Origin: Bugula neritina
Lineage: Eukaryota > Bryozoa > Gymnolaemata > Cheilostomatida > Bugulidae
NCBI GenBank assembly: GCA_964035545.1
Contig: CAXIUT010000183.1
Coordinates: 1,240,001-1,304,000 of the forward strand
DNA length: 64,000 bases
Direction: 5' to 3'
The translations under genes and the position numbers were made by a program. This document shows, one piece after another, positions 11,966 to 28,652 of this stretch (the stretch's first letter is position 1; every line of letters begins with the position of its first letter). The notes beneath the pieces are model-generated. The model worked only from the letters and a program-made list of their open reading frames with translations. It was not told the origin of the DNA and did no database searches.

Positions 11966-12416
11966 TGTATCGGTTTGTGTTTGTGTCTGGTTGCAAGATA
12001 TGCTTTAACTACTAGCCAACTTGGCAACAGGTTTTCGAGTTTATTAACTGTCAAATCTTACCCTATAAAATGGGAAACATTAGAAATTGTATAAATAAGT
12101 AGTCACAATATAAATCAAAATTCAGAGGAACACTATGAATATTACAAAACCAAAAAATTGACATGAACTATTATAATTCTAATAAACTTACAATATTGAT
12201 GCGTGGATAAAAATCTTAGCCATCACAATGCCGAAACCGATAGTTTATTCATACAAAGAGTGTAAATATGGCGGTTTGATCATGATACACTGACTCATGC
12301 AGTACAGTGAATGAACTAGCTCTGCCAGCTAATAGTAGCTTTGGTGAAAGCTTTTGAAGCTTGAAAGCTTTAATGATTGGCTGCCTGCCAATACTTCTGG
12401 GTGGCATACCAATACA
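11966..12416 (-). mobile_element. Solo LTR of the BEL/Pao element
   Basis: These 451 bp are identical, at every base compared, to the LTR at 3730-4180, with the same TGTAT...ATACA ends. No internal retroelement sequence is attached, and satellite lies on both sides with ATACT flanks. The landmark CCTACAATATGCTG lies at 11673 and 13401, 1,728 bp apart. Subtracting 451 bp of LTR and 5 bp of target duplication leaves 1,272 bp, the standard HOR period. This is the expected product of recombination between the two LTRs of a full element at this site. Confidence 0.92.
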
Positions 12417-12421
12417 ATACT
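12417..12421. repeat. Target-site duplication ATACT, right of solo LTR
   Basis: This is the right-hand copy of the 5-bp duplication. The same five bases follow the full element at 4181-4185, as expected if both LTRs descend from one insertion event. Confidence 0.85.
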
Positions 12422-15400
12422 GAAATATACTGCAACATACTGCAACATACTGAAATACACAGTAACATACTGAAATAAACTGCAACATACTACAACATAT
12501 TGAAATACACTGCAACACATTGAAATATACTGCAACATACCTAAATATACGGTAATATACTGAAATTCACTGTAACGCATTGCAAAATACTGCAACATAC
12601 TGAAATTCACTGCGACACACTGAAATACGCTGCAAAATACTACAACATACTGAAATAAACTGTAACATGTTGAAATACACTGCAACACATTGAAAAATAC
12701 TGCAACATACTGAAATATACTGTAACACACTGAAATATACTGCAACATACTGAAATACACTGTAACATACTGAAATATACTGCAACATACTGAAATACAC
12801 TGCTACATACTGAAATATACCGCAACATACTGCAACATACTGCAATACACTGTAAAATACTGAAATACACTGCAACATACTACTACAACATATTGAAATA
12901 CACTGCAACACATTGAAATACACTGCAACTTACCGAATATATGGTAAACTACTGAAATATACTGTAACGCATTGAAAAGTACTGCAACATACTGAAATAT
13001 ACTGTAACACACTGAAATATACTGCAACATACTGAAATACACTGTAACATACTGAAATATACTGCAACATACTGAAATACACTGCTACATACTGAAATAT
13101 ACTGCAACGTACTGCAACATACTGCAGCATACTGAAATACACTGTAACATACTGAAATACACTGCAACATACTACCACATATTGAAATACACTGCAACAC
13201 ATTGAAATGTACTGCAACATACCGAAATATATGGTAAACTACTAAAATATACTGTAACACATTGAAAAATACTGCAACATACTGAAATATACTGCGACAC
13301 CTAGCAATATACTGTAACATACTGAAATATGCTCTAGCACACTGAAATACAATGCAACTTACTGAAATATACTGCAACATACTGAAATACACTGCAACAT
13401 CCTACAATATGCTGAAATACACAGTAACATATTGAAATACACTGCAACACTTTGAAATATACTGCAACATACCGAAATATATGGTAAACTACTGCAACAT
13501 ACTACAACATACTGAAATACACTGCAACACATTGAAATATACTGCGACATACCTAAATATACGGTAATATACTGAAATATACTGTAACACATTGAAAGAT
13601 ACTGCAACATACTGAAATATACTGTAACACACCGAAATATACTGCAACATACAGAAATACACTGTAACATACTGAAATACACTGCTACATACTGAAATAT
13701 ACTGCAACATACTGCAACATACTGAAATACACAGTAACATACTGAAATAAACTGCAACATACTACAACATATTGAAATACACTGCAACACATTGAAATAT
13801 ACTGCAACATACCTAAATATACGGTAATATACTGAAATTCACTGTAACGCATTGCAAAATACTGCAACATACTGAAATTCACTGCGACACACTGAAATAC
13901 GCTGCAAAATACTACAACATACTGAAATAAACTGTAACATGTTGAAATACACTGCAACACATTGAAAAATACTGCAACATACTGAAATATACTGTAACAC
14001 ACTGAAATATACTGCAACATACTGAAATACACTGTAACATACTGAAATATACTGCAACATACTGAAATACACTGCTTCATACTGAAATATACTGCAACAT
14101 ACTGCAACATACTGCAATACACTGTAAAATACTGAAATACACTGCAACATACTACAACATATTGAAATACACTGCAACACATTGAAATACACTGCAACTT
14201 ATCGAATATATGGAAAACTACTGAAATATACTGTAACGCATTGAAAAAGACTGCAACATACTGAAATATATTGCGACACATTGCAATATACTGTAATATA
14301 CTGAAAAATGCTGTATCACACTGAAATATACTGCAATTCGCTGAAATATACTGCAACATACTGAAATACACCGCAACATCCTACAACATACTAAAATACA
14401 CTGTAACATTTCGAAATACACTGCAACACATTGAATTATACTGCAACATAACGAAATATATGGTAAACTACTGAAATATATTTTAACAAATTGAAAAATA
14501 CTGCAACATACTGAAATATACTGTAACACACTGAAGTATACTGCAACATACTGAAATACACTGTAACATACTGAAATATACTGCAACATACTGAAATACA
14601 CTGCTACATACTGAAATATACTGCAACGTACTGCAACATACTGCAGCATACTGAAATACACTGTAACATACTGAAATACACTGCAACATACTACCACATA
14701 TTGAAATACACTGCAACACATTGAAATGTACTGCAACATACCGAAATATATGAAAAACTACTGAAATATACTGTAACGCATTGAAAAAGACTGCAACATA
14801 CTGAAATATATTGCGACACATTGCAATATACTGTAATATACTGAAAAATGCTGTATCACACTGAAATATACTGCAATTCGCTGAAATATACTGCAACACA
14901 CTGAAATACACCGCAACATCCTACAACATACTAAAATACACTGTAACATTTCGAAATACACTGCAACACATTGAATTATACTGCAACATAACGAAATATA
15001 TGGTAAACTACTGAAATATATTTTAACAAATTGAAAAATACTGCAACATACTGAAATATACTGTAACACATTGAAAAATACTGCAACATACTGAAATATA
15101 CTGTAACACACCGAAATATACTGCAACATACTGAAATACACTGTAACATACTGAAATACACTGCTACATACTGAAATATACCGCAACATACTGCAACATA
15201 CTGCAATACACTGTAAAATACTGAAATACACTGCAACATACTACTACAACATATTGAAATACACTGCAACACATTGAAATACACTGCAACTTACCGAATA
15301 TATGGTAAACTACTGAAATATACTGTAACGCATTGAAAAGTACTGCAACATACTTAAATATACTGTAACACACTGAAATATACTGCAACATACTGAAATA

Positions 15401-16050
15401 CACTGTAACATACTGAAATATACTGCAACATACTGAAATACACTGCTACATACTGAAATATACTGCAACGTACTGCAACATACTGCAGCATACTGAAATA
15501 CACTGTAACATACTGAAATACACTGCAACATACTACCACATATTGAAATACACTGCAACACATTGAAATGTACTGCAACATACCGAAATATATGGTAAAC
15601 TACTAAAATATACTGTAACACATTGAAAAATACTGCAACATACTGAATATACTGTAACACACTGAAGTATACTGCAACATACTGAAATACACTGTAACAT
15701 ACTGAAATATACTGCAACATACTGAAATACACTGCTACATACTGAAATATACTGCAACGTACTGCAACATACTGCAGCATACTGAAATACACTGTAACAT
15801 ACTGAAATACACTGCAACATACTACCACATATTGAAATACACTGCAACACATTGAAATGTACTGCAACATACCGAAATATATGGTAAACTACTAAAATAT
15901 ACTGTAACACATTGAAAAATACTGCAACATACTGAAATATACTGCGACACCTAGCAATATACTGTAACATACTGAAATATGCTCTAGCACACTGAAATAC
16001 AATGCAACTTACTGAAATATACTGCAACATACTGAAATACACTGCAACAT

Positions 16051-19000
16051 CCTACAATATGCTGAAATACACAGTAACATATTGAAATACACTGCAACAC
16101 TTTGAAATATACTGCAACATACCGAAGTATATGGTAAACTACTGCAACATACTACAACATACTGAAATACACTGCAACACATTGAAATATACTGCGACAT
16201 ACCTAAATATACGGTAATATACTGAAATATACTGTAACACATTGAAAAATACTGCAACATACTGAAATATACTGTAACACACCGAAATATACTGCAACAT
16301 ACTGAAATACACTGTAACATACTGAAATACACTGCTACATACTGAAATATACTGCAACATACTGCAACATACTGAAATACACAGTAACATACTGAAATAA
16401 ACTGCAACATACTACAACATATTGAAATACACTGCAACACATTGAAATATACTGCAACATACCTAAATATACGGTAATATACTGAAATTCACTGTAACGC
16501 ATTGCAAAATACTGCAACATACTGAAATTCACTGCGACACACTGAAATACGCTGCAAAATACTACAACATACTGAAATAAACTGTAACATGTTGAAATAC
16601 ACTGCAACACATTGAAAAATACTGCAACATACTGAAATATACTGTAACACACTGAAATATACTGCAACATACTGAAATACACTGTAACATACTGAAATAT
16701 ACTGCAACATACTGAAATACACTGCTACATACTGAAATATACCGCAATATACTGCAACATACTGCAATACACTGTAAAATACTGAAATACACTGCAACAT
16801 ACTACTACAACATATTGAAATACACTGCAACACATTGAAATACACTGCAACTTACCGAATATATGGTAAACTACTGAAATATACTGTAACGCATTGAAAA
16901 GTACTGCAACATACTGAAATATACTGTAACACACTGAAATATACTGCAACATACTGAAATACACTGTAACATACTGAAATATACTGCAACATACTGAAAT
17001 ACACTGCTACATACTGAAATATACTGCAACGTACTGCGACATACTGCAGCATACTGAAATACACTGTAACATACTGAAATACACTGCAACATACTACCAC
17101 ATATTGAAATACACTGCAACACATTGAAATGTACTGCAACATACCAAAATATATGGTAAACTACTAAAATATACTGTAACACATTGAAAAATACTGCAAC
17201 ATACTGAAATAAACTGCGACACCTAGCAATATACTGTAACATACTGAAATATGCTCTAGCACACTGAAATACAATGCAACTTACTGAAATATACTGCAAC
17301 ATACTGAAATACACTGCAACATCCTACAATATGCTGAAATACACAGTAACATATTGAAATACACTGCAACACTTTGAAATATACTGCAACATACCGAAGT
17401 ATATGGTAAACTACTGCAACATACTACAACATACTGAAATACACTGCAACACATTGAAATATACTGCGACATACCTAAATATACGGTAATATACTGAAAT
17501 ATACTGTAACACATTGAAAAATACTGCAACATACTGAAATATACTGTAACACACCGAAATATACTGCAACATACTGAAATACACTGTAACATACTGAAAT
17601 ACACTGCTACATACTGAAATATACTGCAACATACTGCAACATACTGAAATACACAGTAACATACTGAAATAAACTGCAACATACTACAACATATTGAAAT
17701 ACACTGCAACACATTGAAATATACTGCAACATACCTAAATATACGGTAATATACTGAAATTCACTGTAACGCATTGCAAAATACTGCAACATACTGAAAT
17801 TCACTGCGACACACTGAAATACGCTGCAAAATACTACAACATACTGAAATAAACTGTAACATGTTGAAATACACTGCAACACATTGAAAAATACTGCAAC
17901 ATACTGAAATATACTGTAACACACTGAAATATACTGCAACATACTGAAATACACTGTAACATACTGAAATATACTGCAACATACTGAAATACACTGCTAC
18001 ATACTGAAATATACCGCAATATACTGCAACATACTGCAATACACTGTAAAATACTGAAATACACTGCAACATACTACTACAACATATTGAAATACACTGC
18101 AACACATTGAAATACACTGCAACTTACCGAATATATGGTAAACTACTGAAATATACTGTAACGCATTGAAAAGTACTGCAACATACTGAAATATACTGTA
18201 ACACACTGAAATATACTGCAACATACTGAAATACACTGTAACATACTGAAATATACTGCAACATACTGAAATACACTGCTACATACTGAAATATACTGCA
18301 ACGTACTGCAACATACTGCAGCATACTGAAATACACTGTAACATACTGAAATACACTGCAACATACTACCACATATTGAAATACACTGCAACACATTGAA
18401 ATGTACTGCAACATACCAAAATATATGGTAAACTACTAAAATATACTGTAACACATTGAAAAATACTACAACATACTGAAATAAACTGCGACACCTAGCA
18501 ATATACTGTAACATACTGAAATATGCTCTAGCACACTGAAATACAATGCAACTTACTGAAATATACTGCAACATACTGAAATACACTGCAACATCCTACA
18601 ATATGCTGAAATACACAGTAACATATTGAAATACACTGCAACACTTTGAAATATACTGCAACATACCGAAGTATATGGTAAACTACTGCAACATACTACA
18701 ACATACTGAAATACACTGCAACACATTGAAATATACTGCGACATACCTAAATATACGGTAATATACTGAAATATACTGTAACACATTGAAAAATACTGCA
18801 ACATACTGAAATATACTGTAACACACCGAAATATACTGCAACATACTGAAATACACTGTAACATACTGAAATACACTGCTACATACTGAAATATACTGCA
18901 ACATACTGCAACATACTGAAATACACAGTAACATACTGAAATAAACTGCAACATACTACAACATATTGAAATACACTGCAACACATTGAAATATACTGCA

Positions 19001-19846
19001 ACATACCTAAATATACGGTAATATACTGAAATTCACTGTAACGCATTGCAAAATACTGCAACATACTGAAATTCACTGCGACACACTGAAATACGCTGCA
19101 AAATACTACAACATACTGAAATAAACTGTAACATGTTGAAATACACTGCAACACATTGAAAAATACTGCAACATACTGAAATATACTGTAACACACTGAA
19201 ATATACTGCAACATACTGAAATACACTGTAACATACTGAAATATACTGCAACATACTGAAATACACTGCTACATACTGAAATATACCGCAACATACTGCA
19301 ACATACTGCAATACACTGTAAAATACTGAAATACACTGCAACATACTACTACAACACATTGAAATACACTGCAACTTACCGAATATATGGTAAACTACTG
19401 AAATATACTGTAACGCATTGAAAAGTACTGCAACATACTGAAATATACTGTAACACACTGAAATATACTGCAACATACTGAAATACACTGTAACATACTG
19501 AAATATACTGCAACATACTGAAATACACTGCTACATACTGAAATATACTGCAACGTACTGCAACATACTGCAGCATACTGAAATACACTGTAACATACTG
19601 AAATACACTGCAACATACTACCACATATTGAAATACACTGCAACACATTGAAATGTACTGCAACATACCGAAATATATGGTAAACTACTAAAATATACTG
19701 TAACACATTGAAAAATACTGCAACATACTGAAATATACTGCGACACCTAGCAATATACTGTAACATACTGAAATATGCTCTAGCACACTGAAATACAATG
19801 CAACTTACTGAAATATACTGCAACATACTGAAATACACTGCAACAT
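16051..19846. repeat. 1,272-bp higher-order repeat, three tandem units
   Basis: The landmark CCTACAATATGCTG occurs at 16051, 17323, 18595 and 19847, giving units of 1,272, 1,272 and 1,252 bp. The third unit is exactly two decamers (20 bp) shorter. All three carry the same ordered series of variant units, including the +3 irregularity TACTACTACAAC and the -1 irregularity TTACCGAATATATGG. This is the clearest HOR run in the window. Confidence 0.9.
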
Positions 19847-22800
19847 CCTACAATATGCTGAAATACACAGTAACATATTGAAATACACTGCAACACTTTG
19901 AAATATACTGCAACATACCGAAATATATGGTAAACTACTGCAACATACTACAACATACTGAAATACACTGCAACACATTGAAATATACTGCGACATACCT
20001 AAATATACGGTAATATACTGAAATATACTGTAACACATTGAAAAATGCTGCAACATACTGAAATATACTGTAACACACCGAAATATACTGCAACATACTG
20101 AAATACACTGTAACATACTGAAATACACTGCTACATACTGAAATATACTGCAACATACTGCAACATACTGAAATACACAGTAACATACTGAAATAAACTG
20201 CAACATACTACAACATATTGAAATACACTGCAACACATTGAAATATACTGCAACATACCTAAATATACGGTAATATACTGAAATTCACTGTAACGCATTG
20301 CAAAATACTGCAACATACTGAAATTCACTGCGACACACTGAAATACGCTGCAAAATACTACAACATACTGAAATAAACTGTAACATGTTGAAATACACTG
20401 CAACACATTGAAAAATACTGCAACATACTGAAATATACTGTAACACACTGAAATATACTGCAACATACTGAAATACACTGTAACATACTGAAATATACTG
20501 CAACATACTGAAATACACTGCTTCATACTGAAATATACTTCAACATACTGCAACATGCTGCAATACACTGTAAAATACTGAAATACACTGCAACATACTA
20601 CAACATATTGAAATACACTGCAACACATTGAAATACACTGCAACTTATCGAATATATGGAAAACTACTGAAATATACTGTAACGCATTGAAAAAGACTGC
20701 AACATACTGAAATATATTGCGACACATTGCAATATACTGTAATATACTGAAAAATGCTGTATCACACTGAAATATACTGCAATTCGCTGAAATATACTGC
20801 AACATACTGAAATACACCGCAACATCCTACAACATACTAAAATACACTGTAACATTTCGAAATACACTGCAACACATTGAATTATACTGCAACATAACGA
20901 AATATATGGTAAACTACTGAAATATATTTTAACAAATTGAAAAATACTGCAACATACTGAAATATACTGTAACACACTGAAGTATACTGCAACATACTGA
21001 AATACACTGTAACATACTGAAATATACTGCAACATACTGAAATACACTGCTACATACTGAAATATACTGCAACGTACTGCAACATACTGCAGCATACTGA
21101 AATACACTGTAACATACTGAAATACACTGCAACATACTACCACATATTGAAATACACTGCAACACATTGAAATGTACTGCAACATACCGAAATATATGGT
21201 AAACTACTAAAATATACTGTAACACATTGAAAAATACTGCAACATACTGAAATATACTGCGACACCTAGCAATATACTGTAACATACTGAAATATGCTCT
21301 AGCACACTGAAATACAATGCAACTTACTGAAATATACTGCAACATACTGAAATACACTGTAACATACTGAAATACACTGCAACATACTACCACATATTGA
21401 AATACACTGCAACACATTGAAATGTACTGCAACATACCGAAATATATGGTAAACTACTAAAATATACTGTAACACATTGAAAAATACTGCAACATACTGA
21501 AATATACTGCGACACCTAGCAATATACTGTAACATACTGAAATATGCTCTAGCACACTGAAATACAATGCAACTTACTGAAATATACTGCAACATACAGA
21601 AATACACTGCAACATCCTACAATATGCTGAAATACACAGTAACATATTGAAATACACTGCAACACTTTGAAATATACTGCAACATACCGAAATATATGGT
21701 AAACTACTGCAACATACTACAACAAACTGAAATACACTGCAACACATTGAAATATACTGCGACATACCTAAATATACGGTAATATACTGAAATATACTGT
21801 AACACATTGAAAATTACTGCAACATACTGAAATATACTGTAACACACCGAAATATACTGCAACATACTGAAATACACTGTAACATACTGAAATACACTGC
21901 TACATACTGAAATATACTGCAACATACTGCAACATACTGAAATACACTGTAACATACTGAAATAAACTGCAACATACTACAACATATTGAAATACACTGC
22001 AACACATTGAAATATACTGCAACATACCTAAATATACGGTAATATACTGAAATTCACTGTAACGCATTGCAAAATACTGCAACATACTGAAATTCACTGC
22101 GACACACTGAAATACGCTGCAAAATACTACAACATACTGAAATAAACTGTAACATGTTGAAATACACTGCAACACATTGAAAAATACTGCAACATACTGA
22201 AATATACTGTAACACACTGAAATATACTGCAACATACTGAAATACACTGTAACATACTGAAATATACTGCAACATACTGAAATACACTGCTACATACTGA
22301 AATATACTGCAACATACTGCAACATACTGCAATACACTGTAAAATACTGAAATACACTGCAACATACTACAACATATTGAAATACACTGCAACACATTGA
22401 AATACACTGCAACTTACCGAATATATGGTAAACTACTGAAATATACTGTAACGCATTGAAAAGTACTGCAACATACTGAAATATATTGCGACACATTGCA
22501 ATAAACTGTAACATACTGAAAAATGCTGTAGCACACTGAAATACACTGCCATTCACTGAAATATACTGCAACATACTGAAATACACCGCAACATCCTACA
22601 ACATACTGAAATACACTGTAACATATTGAAATACACTGCAACACATTGAAATATACTGCAACATACCGAAATATATCGTAAACTACTGAAATATACTGTA
22701 ACACATTGAAAAAAACTGCAACATACTGAAATACACTGTAACATACTGAAATACACTGCAACATACTACCACATATTGAAATACACTGCAACACATTGAA

Positions 22801-24223
22801 ATGTACTGCAACATACCGAAATATATGGTAAACTACTAAAATATACTGTAACACATTGAAAAATACTGCAACATACTGAAATATACTGCGACACCTAGCA
22901 ATATACTGTAACATACTGAAATATGCTCTAGCACACTGAAATACAATGCAACTTACAGAAATATACTGCAACATACTGAAATACACTGCAACATCCTACA
23001 ATATGCTGAAATACACAGTAACATATTGAAATACACTGCAACACTTTGAAATATACTGCAACATACCGAAATATATGGTAAACTACTGCAACATACTACA
23101 ACATACTGAAATACACTGCAACACATTGAAATATACTGCGACATACCTAAATATACGGTAATATACTGAAATATACTGTAACACATTGAAAAATACTGCA
23201 ACATACTGAAATATACTGTAACACACCGAAATATACTGCAACATACTGAAATACACTGTAACATACTGAAATACACTGCTACATACTGAAATATACTGCA
23301 ACATACTGCAACATACTGAAATACACAGTAACATACTGAAATAAACTGCAACATACTACAACATATTGAAATACACTGCAACACATTGAAATATACTGCA
23401 ACATACCTAAATATACGGTAATATACTGAAATTCACTGTAACGCATTGCAAAATACTGCAACATACTGAAATTCACTGCGACACACTGAAATACGCTGCA
23501 AAATACTACAACATACTGAAATAAACTGTAACATATTGAAATACACTGCAACACATTGAAAAATACTGCAACATACTGAAATATACTGTAACACACTGAA
23601 ATATACTGCAACATACTGAAATACACTCTAACATACTGAAATATACTGCAACATACTGAAATACACTGCTACATACTGAAATATACTGCAACATACTGCA
23701 ACATACTGCAATACACTGTAAAATACTGAAATACACTGCAACATACAACAACATATTGAAATACACTGCAACACATTGAAATACACTGCAACTTACCGAA
23801 TATATGGTAAACTACTGAAATATACTGTAACGCATTGAAAAGTACTGCAACATACTGAAATATATTGCGACACATTGCAATAAACTGTAACATACTGAAA
23901 AATGCTGTAGCACACTGAAATACACTGCCATTCACTGAAATATACTGCAACATACTGAAATACACCGCAACATCCTACAACATACTGAAATACACTGTAA
24001 CATATTGAAATACACTGCAACACATTGAAATATACTGCAACATACCGAAATATATCGTAAACTACTGAAATATACTGTAACACATTGAAAAAAACTGCAA
24101 CATACTGAAATATACTGCGACACCTAGCAATATACTGTAACATACTGAAATATGCTCTAGCACACTGAAATACAATGCAACTTACTGAAATATACTGCAA
24201 CGTACTGAAATACACTGCAACAT

Positions 24224-25495
24224 CCTACAATATGCTGAAATACACAGTAAAATATTGAAATACACTGCAACACTTTGAAATATACTGCAACATACCGAAG
24301 TATATGGTAAACTACTGCAACATACTACAACATACTGAAATACACTGCAACACATTGAAATATACTGCGACATACCTAAATATACGGTAATATACTGAAA
24401 TATACTGTAACACATTGAAAAATACTGCAACATACTGAAATATACTGTAACACACCGAAATATACTGCAACATACTGAAATACACTGTAACATACTGAAA
24501 TACACTGCTACATACTGAAATATACTGCAACATACTGCAACATACTGAAATACACAGTAACATACTGAAATAAACTGCAACATACTACAACATATTGAAA
24601 TACACTGCAATACATTGAAATATACTGCAACATACCTAAATATACGGTAATATACTGAAATTCACTGTAACGCATTGCAAAATACTGCAACATACTGAAA
24701 TTCACTGCGACACACTGAAATACGCTGCAAAATACTACAACATACTGAAATAAACTGTAACATGTTGAAATACACTGCAACACATTGAAAAATACTGCAA
24801 CATACTGAAATATACTGTAACACACTGAAATATACTGCAACATACTGAAATACACTGTAACATACTGAAATATACTGCAACATACTGAAATACACTGCTA
24901 CATACTGAAATATACCGCAACATACTGCAACATACTGCAATACACTGTAAAATACTGAAATACACTGCAACATACTACTACAACATATTGAAATACACTG
25001 CAACACATTGAAATACACTGCAACTTACCGAATATATGGTAAACTACTGAAATATACTGTAACGCATTGAAAAGTACTGCAACATACTGAAATATACTGT
25101 AACACACTGAAATATACTGCAACATACTGAAATACACTGTAACATACTGAAATATACTGCAACATACTGAAATACACTGCTACATACTGAAATATACTGC
25201 AACGTACTGCAACATACTGCAGCATACTGAAATACACTGTAACATACTGAAATACACTGCAACATACTACCACATATTGAAATACACTGCAACACATTGA
25301 AATGTACTGCAACATACCGAAATATATGGTAAACTACTAAAATATACTGTAACACATTGAAAAATACTGCAACATACTGAAATATACTGCGACACCTAGC
25401 AATATACTGTAACATACTGAAAAATGCTCTAGCACACTGAAATACAATGCAACTTACTGAAATATACTGCAACATACTGAAATACACTGCAACAT
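24224..25495. repeat. 1,272-bp higher-order repeat, isolated unit
   Basis: Landmarks at 24224 and 25496 are 1,272 bp apart, and the unit contains both length irregularities (+3 near 24974, -1 near 25022). Its neighbours on either side are 1,229 bp and 1,519 bp. It is therefore a copy of the 16-20 kb HOR embedded among variants. Confidence 0.85.
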
Positions 25496-28400
25496 CCTAC
25501 AATATGCTGAAATACACAGTAACATATTGAAATACACTGCAACACTTTGAAATATACTGCAACATACCGAAATATATGGTAAACTACTGCAACATACTAC
25601 AACATACTGAAATACACTGCAACACATTGAAATATACTGCGACATACCTAAATATACGGTAATATACTGAAATATACTGTAACACATTGAAAAATACTGC
25701 AACATACTGAAATATACTGTAACACACCGAAATATACTGCAACATACTGAAATACACTGTAACATACTGAAATACACTGCTACATACTGAAATATACTGC
25801 AACATACTGCAACATACTGAAATACACAGTAACATACTGAAATAAACTGCAACATACTACAACATATTGAAATACACTGCAACACATTGAAATATACTGC
25901 AACATACCTAAATATACGGTAATATACTGAAATTCACTGTAACGCATTGCAAAATACTGCAACATACTGAAATTCACTGCGACACACTGAAATACGCTGC
26001 AAAATACTACAACATACTGAAATAAACTGTAACGTGTTGAAATACACTGCAACACATTGAAAAATACTGCAACATACTGAAATATACTGTAACACACTGA
26101 AATATACTGCAACATACTGAAATACACTGTAACATACTGAAATATACTGCAACATACTGAAATACACTGCTTCATTATGAAATATACTGCAACATACTGC
26201 AACATACTGCAATACACTGTAAAATACTGAAATACACTGCAACATACTACAACATATTGAAATACACTGCAACACATTGAAATACACTGCAACTTATCGA
26301 ATATATGGAAAACTACTGAAATATACTGTAACGCATTGAAAAAGACTGCAACATACTGAAATATATTGCGACACATTGCAATATACTGTAATATACTGAA
26401 AAATGCTGTATCACACTGAAATATACTGCAATTCGCTGAAATATACTGCAACATACTGAAATACACCGCAACATCCTACAACATACTAAAATACACTGTA
26501 ACATTTCGAAATACACTGCAACACATTGAATTATACTGCAACATAACGAAATATATGGTAAACTACTGAAATATATTTTAACAAATTGAAAAATACTGCA
26601 ACATACTGAAATATACTGTAACACACTGAAGTATACTGCAACATACTGAAATACACTGTAACATACTGAAATATACTGCAACATACTGAAATACACTGCT
26701 ACATACTGAAATATACTGCAACGTACTGCAACATACTGCAGCATACTGAAATACACTGTAACATACTGAAATACACTGCAACATACTACCACATATTGAA
26801 ATACACTGCAACACATTGAAATGTACTGCAACATACCGAAATATATGGTAAACTACTAAAATATACTGTAACACATTAAAAAATACTGCAACATACTGAA
26901 ATATACTGCGACACATAGCAATATACTGTAACATACTGAAATATGCTCTAGCACACTGAAATACAATGCAACTTACTGAAATATACTGCAACATACTGAA
27001 ATACACTGCAACATCCTACAATATGCTGAAATACACAGTAACATATTGAAATACACTGCAACACTTTGAAATATACTGCAACATACCGAAGTATATGGTA
27101 AACTACTGCAACATACTACAACATACTGAAATACACTGCAACACATTGAAATATACTGCGACATACCCAAATATACGGTAATATACTGAAATATACTGTA
27201 ACACATTGAAAAATACTGCAACATACTGAAATATACTGTAACACACCGAAATATACTGCAACATACTGAAATACACTGTAACATACTGAAATACACTGCT
27301 ACATACTGAAATATACTGCAACATACTGCAACATACTGAAATACACAGTAACATACTGAAATAAACTGCAACATACTACAACATAATGAAATACACTGCA
27401 ACACATTGAAATATACTGCAACATACCTAAATATACGGTAATATACTGAAATTCACTGTAACGCATTGCAAAATACTGCAACATACTGAAATTCACTGCG
27501 ACACACTGAAATACGCTGCAAAATACTACAACATACTGAAATAAACTGTAACATGTTGAAATACACTGCAACACATTGAAAAATACCGCAACATACTGAA
27601 ATATACTGTAACACACTGAAATATACTGCAACATACTGAAATACACTGTAACATACTGAAATATACTGCAACATACTGAAATACACTGCTACATACTGAA
27701 ATCTACTGCAACATACTGCAACATACTGCAATACACTGTAAAATACTGAAATACACTGCAACATACTACTACAACATATTGAAATACACTGCAACACATT
27801 GAAATACACTGCAACTTACCGAATATATGGTAAACTACTGAAATATACTGTAACGCATTGAAAAGTACTGCAACATACTGAAATATATTGTGACACATTG
27901 CAATAAACTGTAACATACTGAAAAATGCTGTAGCACACTGAAATACACTGCCATTCACTGAAATATACTGCAACATACTGAAATACACCGCAACATCCTA
28001 CAACATACTGAAGTACACTGTAACATATTGAAATACACTGCAACACATTGAAATATACTGCAACATACCGAAATATATCGTAAACTACTGAAATATACTG
28101 TAACACATTGAAAAAAACTGCAACATACTGAAATATACTGTAACAAACCGAAATATACTGCAACATACTGAAATACACTGTAACATACTGAAATATACTG
28201 TAACATACTGAAATACACTGCAACATCCTACAAAATGCTGAAATACACTGTAACATATTGAAATACACTGTAACATACTGAAATATACTGCAATATAATG
28301 AAATACACTGCAACATCCTACAAAAGGCTGAAATACACTGTAACATATTGAAATACACTGCAACACATTGAAATATACTGCAACATACCGAAATATATGG

Positions 28401-28652
28401 TAAACTACTGAAATATACTGTAACACATTGAAAAAAACTGACATACTGAAATATACTGCGACACCTAGCAATATACTGTAACATACTGAAATATGCTCTA
28501 GCACATTGAAATACAATGCAACTCACTGAAATATACTGCAACATACTGAAATACACTGCAACATCCTACAACATGCTGAAATACACTGTAACATATTGAA
28601 ATACACTGCAACACTTTGAAATATACTGCAACATACCGAATTATATGGTAAA

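Larger units (their letters stand above)
11966..15070. repeat. Duplicated block, copy 2: solo LTR plus satellite flank
   Basis: This matches 3730-6834 at a constant offset of 8,236 bp. It contains the solo LTR and the same run of variant satellite units to its right, then diverges after 15070. Confidence 0.85.

Noticed and set aside
11966-12416. Independent second insertion of the retroelement at a similar site
   Set aside because: The right flank is identical to that of the first element for about 2.65 kb, including rare variants, so both copies descend from one insertion by duplication.
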